From Oceanospirillales bacterium (GTDB taxonomy: Bacteria > Pseudomonadota > Gammaproteobacteria > Pseudomonadales > Balneatricaceae): a stretch of 64,000 bases of DNA. The stretch is from positions 1 to 64,000 of the forward strand of contig JAAEYW010000011.1 of NCBI GenBank assembly GCA_018223185.1. The letters run 5' to 3'. The position numbers and the translations under genes are program-made. Numbering within the stretch: the first letter of the stretch is position 1; the number at the start of each line of letters is the position of its first letter. The notes beneath the pieces were generated by a model that searched no databases, had not been told where the DNA came from, and was given only the letters and a program-made list of their open reading frames with translations. Below are positions 63,806 to 64,000 of this stretch, piece after piece.

Positions 63806-64000
63806 TGGAGATGTTAACAGCAATTCGCAACAGTGCACTGGGACTGAGTATCTTTGCCGTGATCACATCCGGCGCTATAGCGCTGACTCAGGTGTCGACC
63901 AAAGCTCAGATCGAGAGCAATGAACGGGAAGCGCGGGCAAAAGCCCTGTATCAGATCGTTCCGAAAGAGAGCATCGATAACAATCTGCTGGAAGATAGCG
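63805..64000 (+). CDS. rnfG: Rnf complex subunit G, N-terminal part
   Basis: The window ends 65 codons into the gene. MEMLTAIRNSALGLSIFAV starts with a single membrane helix, followed by VSTKAQIESNEREARAKALYQIVP, typical of RnfG, a periplasmic covalent-FMN protein. The start overlaps the rnfD stop as TAATG. Confidence 0.9.
   Translation, partial: MEMLTAIRNSALGLSIFAVITSGAIALTQVSTKAQIESNEREARAKALYQIVPKESIDNNLLEDS

Overview
The window looks like chromosomal DNA of a marine gammaproteobacterium of the Oceanospirillales/Neptunomonas type. This is inferred from gene content: an Rnf complex next to other gammaproteobacterial housekeeping genes, TRAP transport, a DcaP-like porin, methionine salvage, and ferredoxin-type sulfite reductase with DUF934. 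No rRNA, tRNA, CRISPR array, insertion sequence or phage gene was recognised.

Region 1 (1-22 kb) is an aromatic-compound catabolic island. A leftward operon (8.8 kb down to the left edge) encodes a meta-cleavage hydrolase, a two-subunit LigAB-type extradiol dioxygenase, a Rieske ferredoxin, naphthalene-dioxygenase-like alpha and beta subunits, a cis-dihydrodiol dehydrogenase, a nitronate-monooxygenase-like flavoprotein, a 2-oxopent-4-enoate hydratase, a feruloyl-CoA-synthetase-like ligase and the start of an acylating acetaldehyde dehydrogenase. A DcaP-like porin and an AraC-family regulator follow. A second leftward operon (17.2 to 11.8 kb) encodes an enoyl-CoA hydratase, a 3-hydroxyacyl-CoA dehydrogenase, an acyl-CoA dehydrogenase and a second feruloyl-CoA-synthetase-like ligase. 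Divergent from it are a TRAP transporter (DctPQM) and an amidohydrolase, followed by a MarR regulator on the opposite strand. I read this as uptake of an aryl-alkanoic or aryl-acrylic acid, CoA activation and side-chain shortening, plus ring dihydroxylation and meta cleavage down to pyruvate and acetyl-CoA. The actual substrate cannot be read from the sequence. Several operator-like sequences sit exactly on the promoters of this island.

Region 2 (22-43 kb) is mixed housekeeping: small stress or envelope proteins, a Bcr/CflA efflux pump, a methionine-salvage set (omega-amidase, aminotransferase, mtnK, mtnA, mtnD, mtnC, mtnB), PBP7, two diguanylate cyclases, an Asp/Glu racemase, L-asparaginase, dihydroorotase, a heat-shock Hsp20 gene with a sigma-32-like promoter and a ROSE-like RNA thermometer, and a DegQ-type protease.

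Region 3 (43-49 kb) is a tight operon of a di-haem cytochrome c peroxidase, a large hybrid histidine kinase and an HD-GYP response regulator. It is visibly more A/T-rich in codon choice than its surroundings.

Region 4 (50-58.5 kb) is assimilatory sulfate reduction: siroheme synthase, APS reductase, DUF934, sulfite reductase, a TauE/SafE permease, CysD and CysN. CysN ends in what appears to be a dead APS-kinase domain, which fits an APS (not PAPS) reductase. Region 5 (58.7 kb to the end) is the Rnf operon rnfABCD and the start of rnfG; RnfC carries a long tail of helical repeats.
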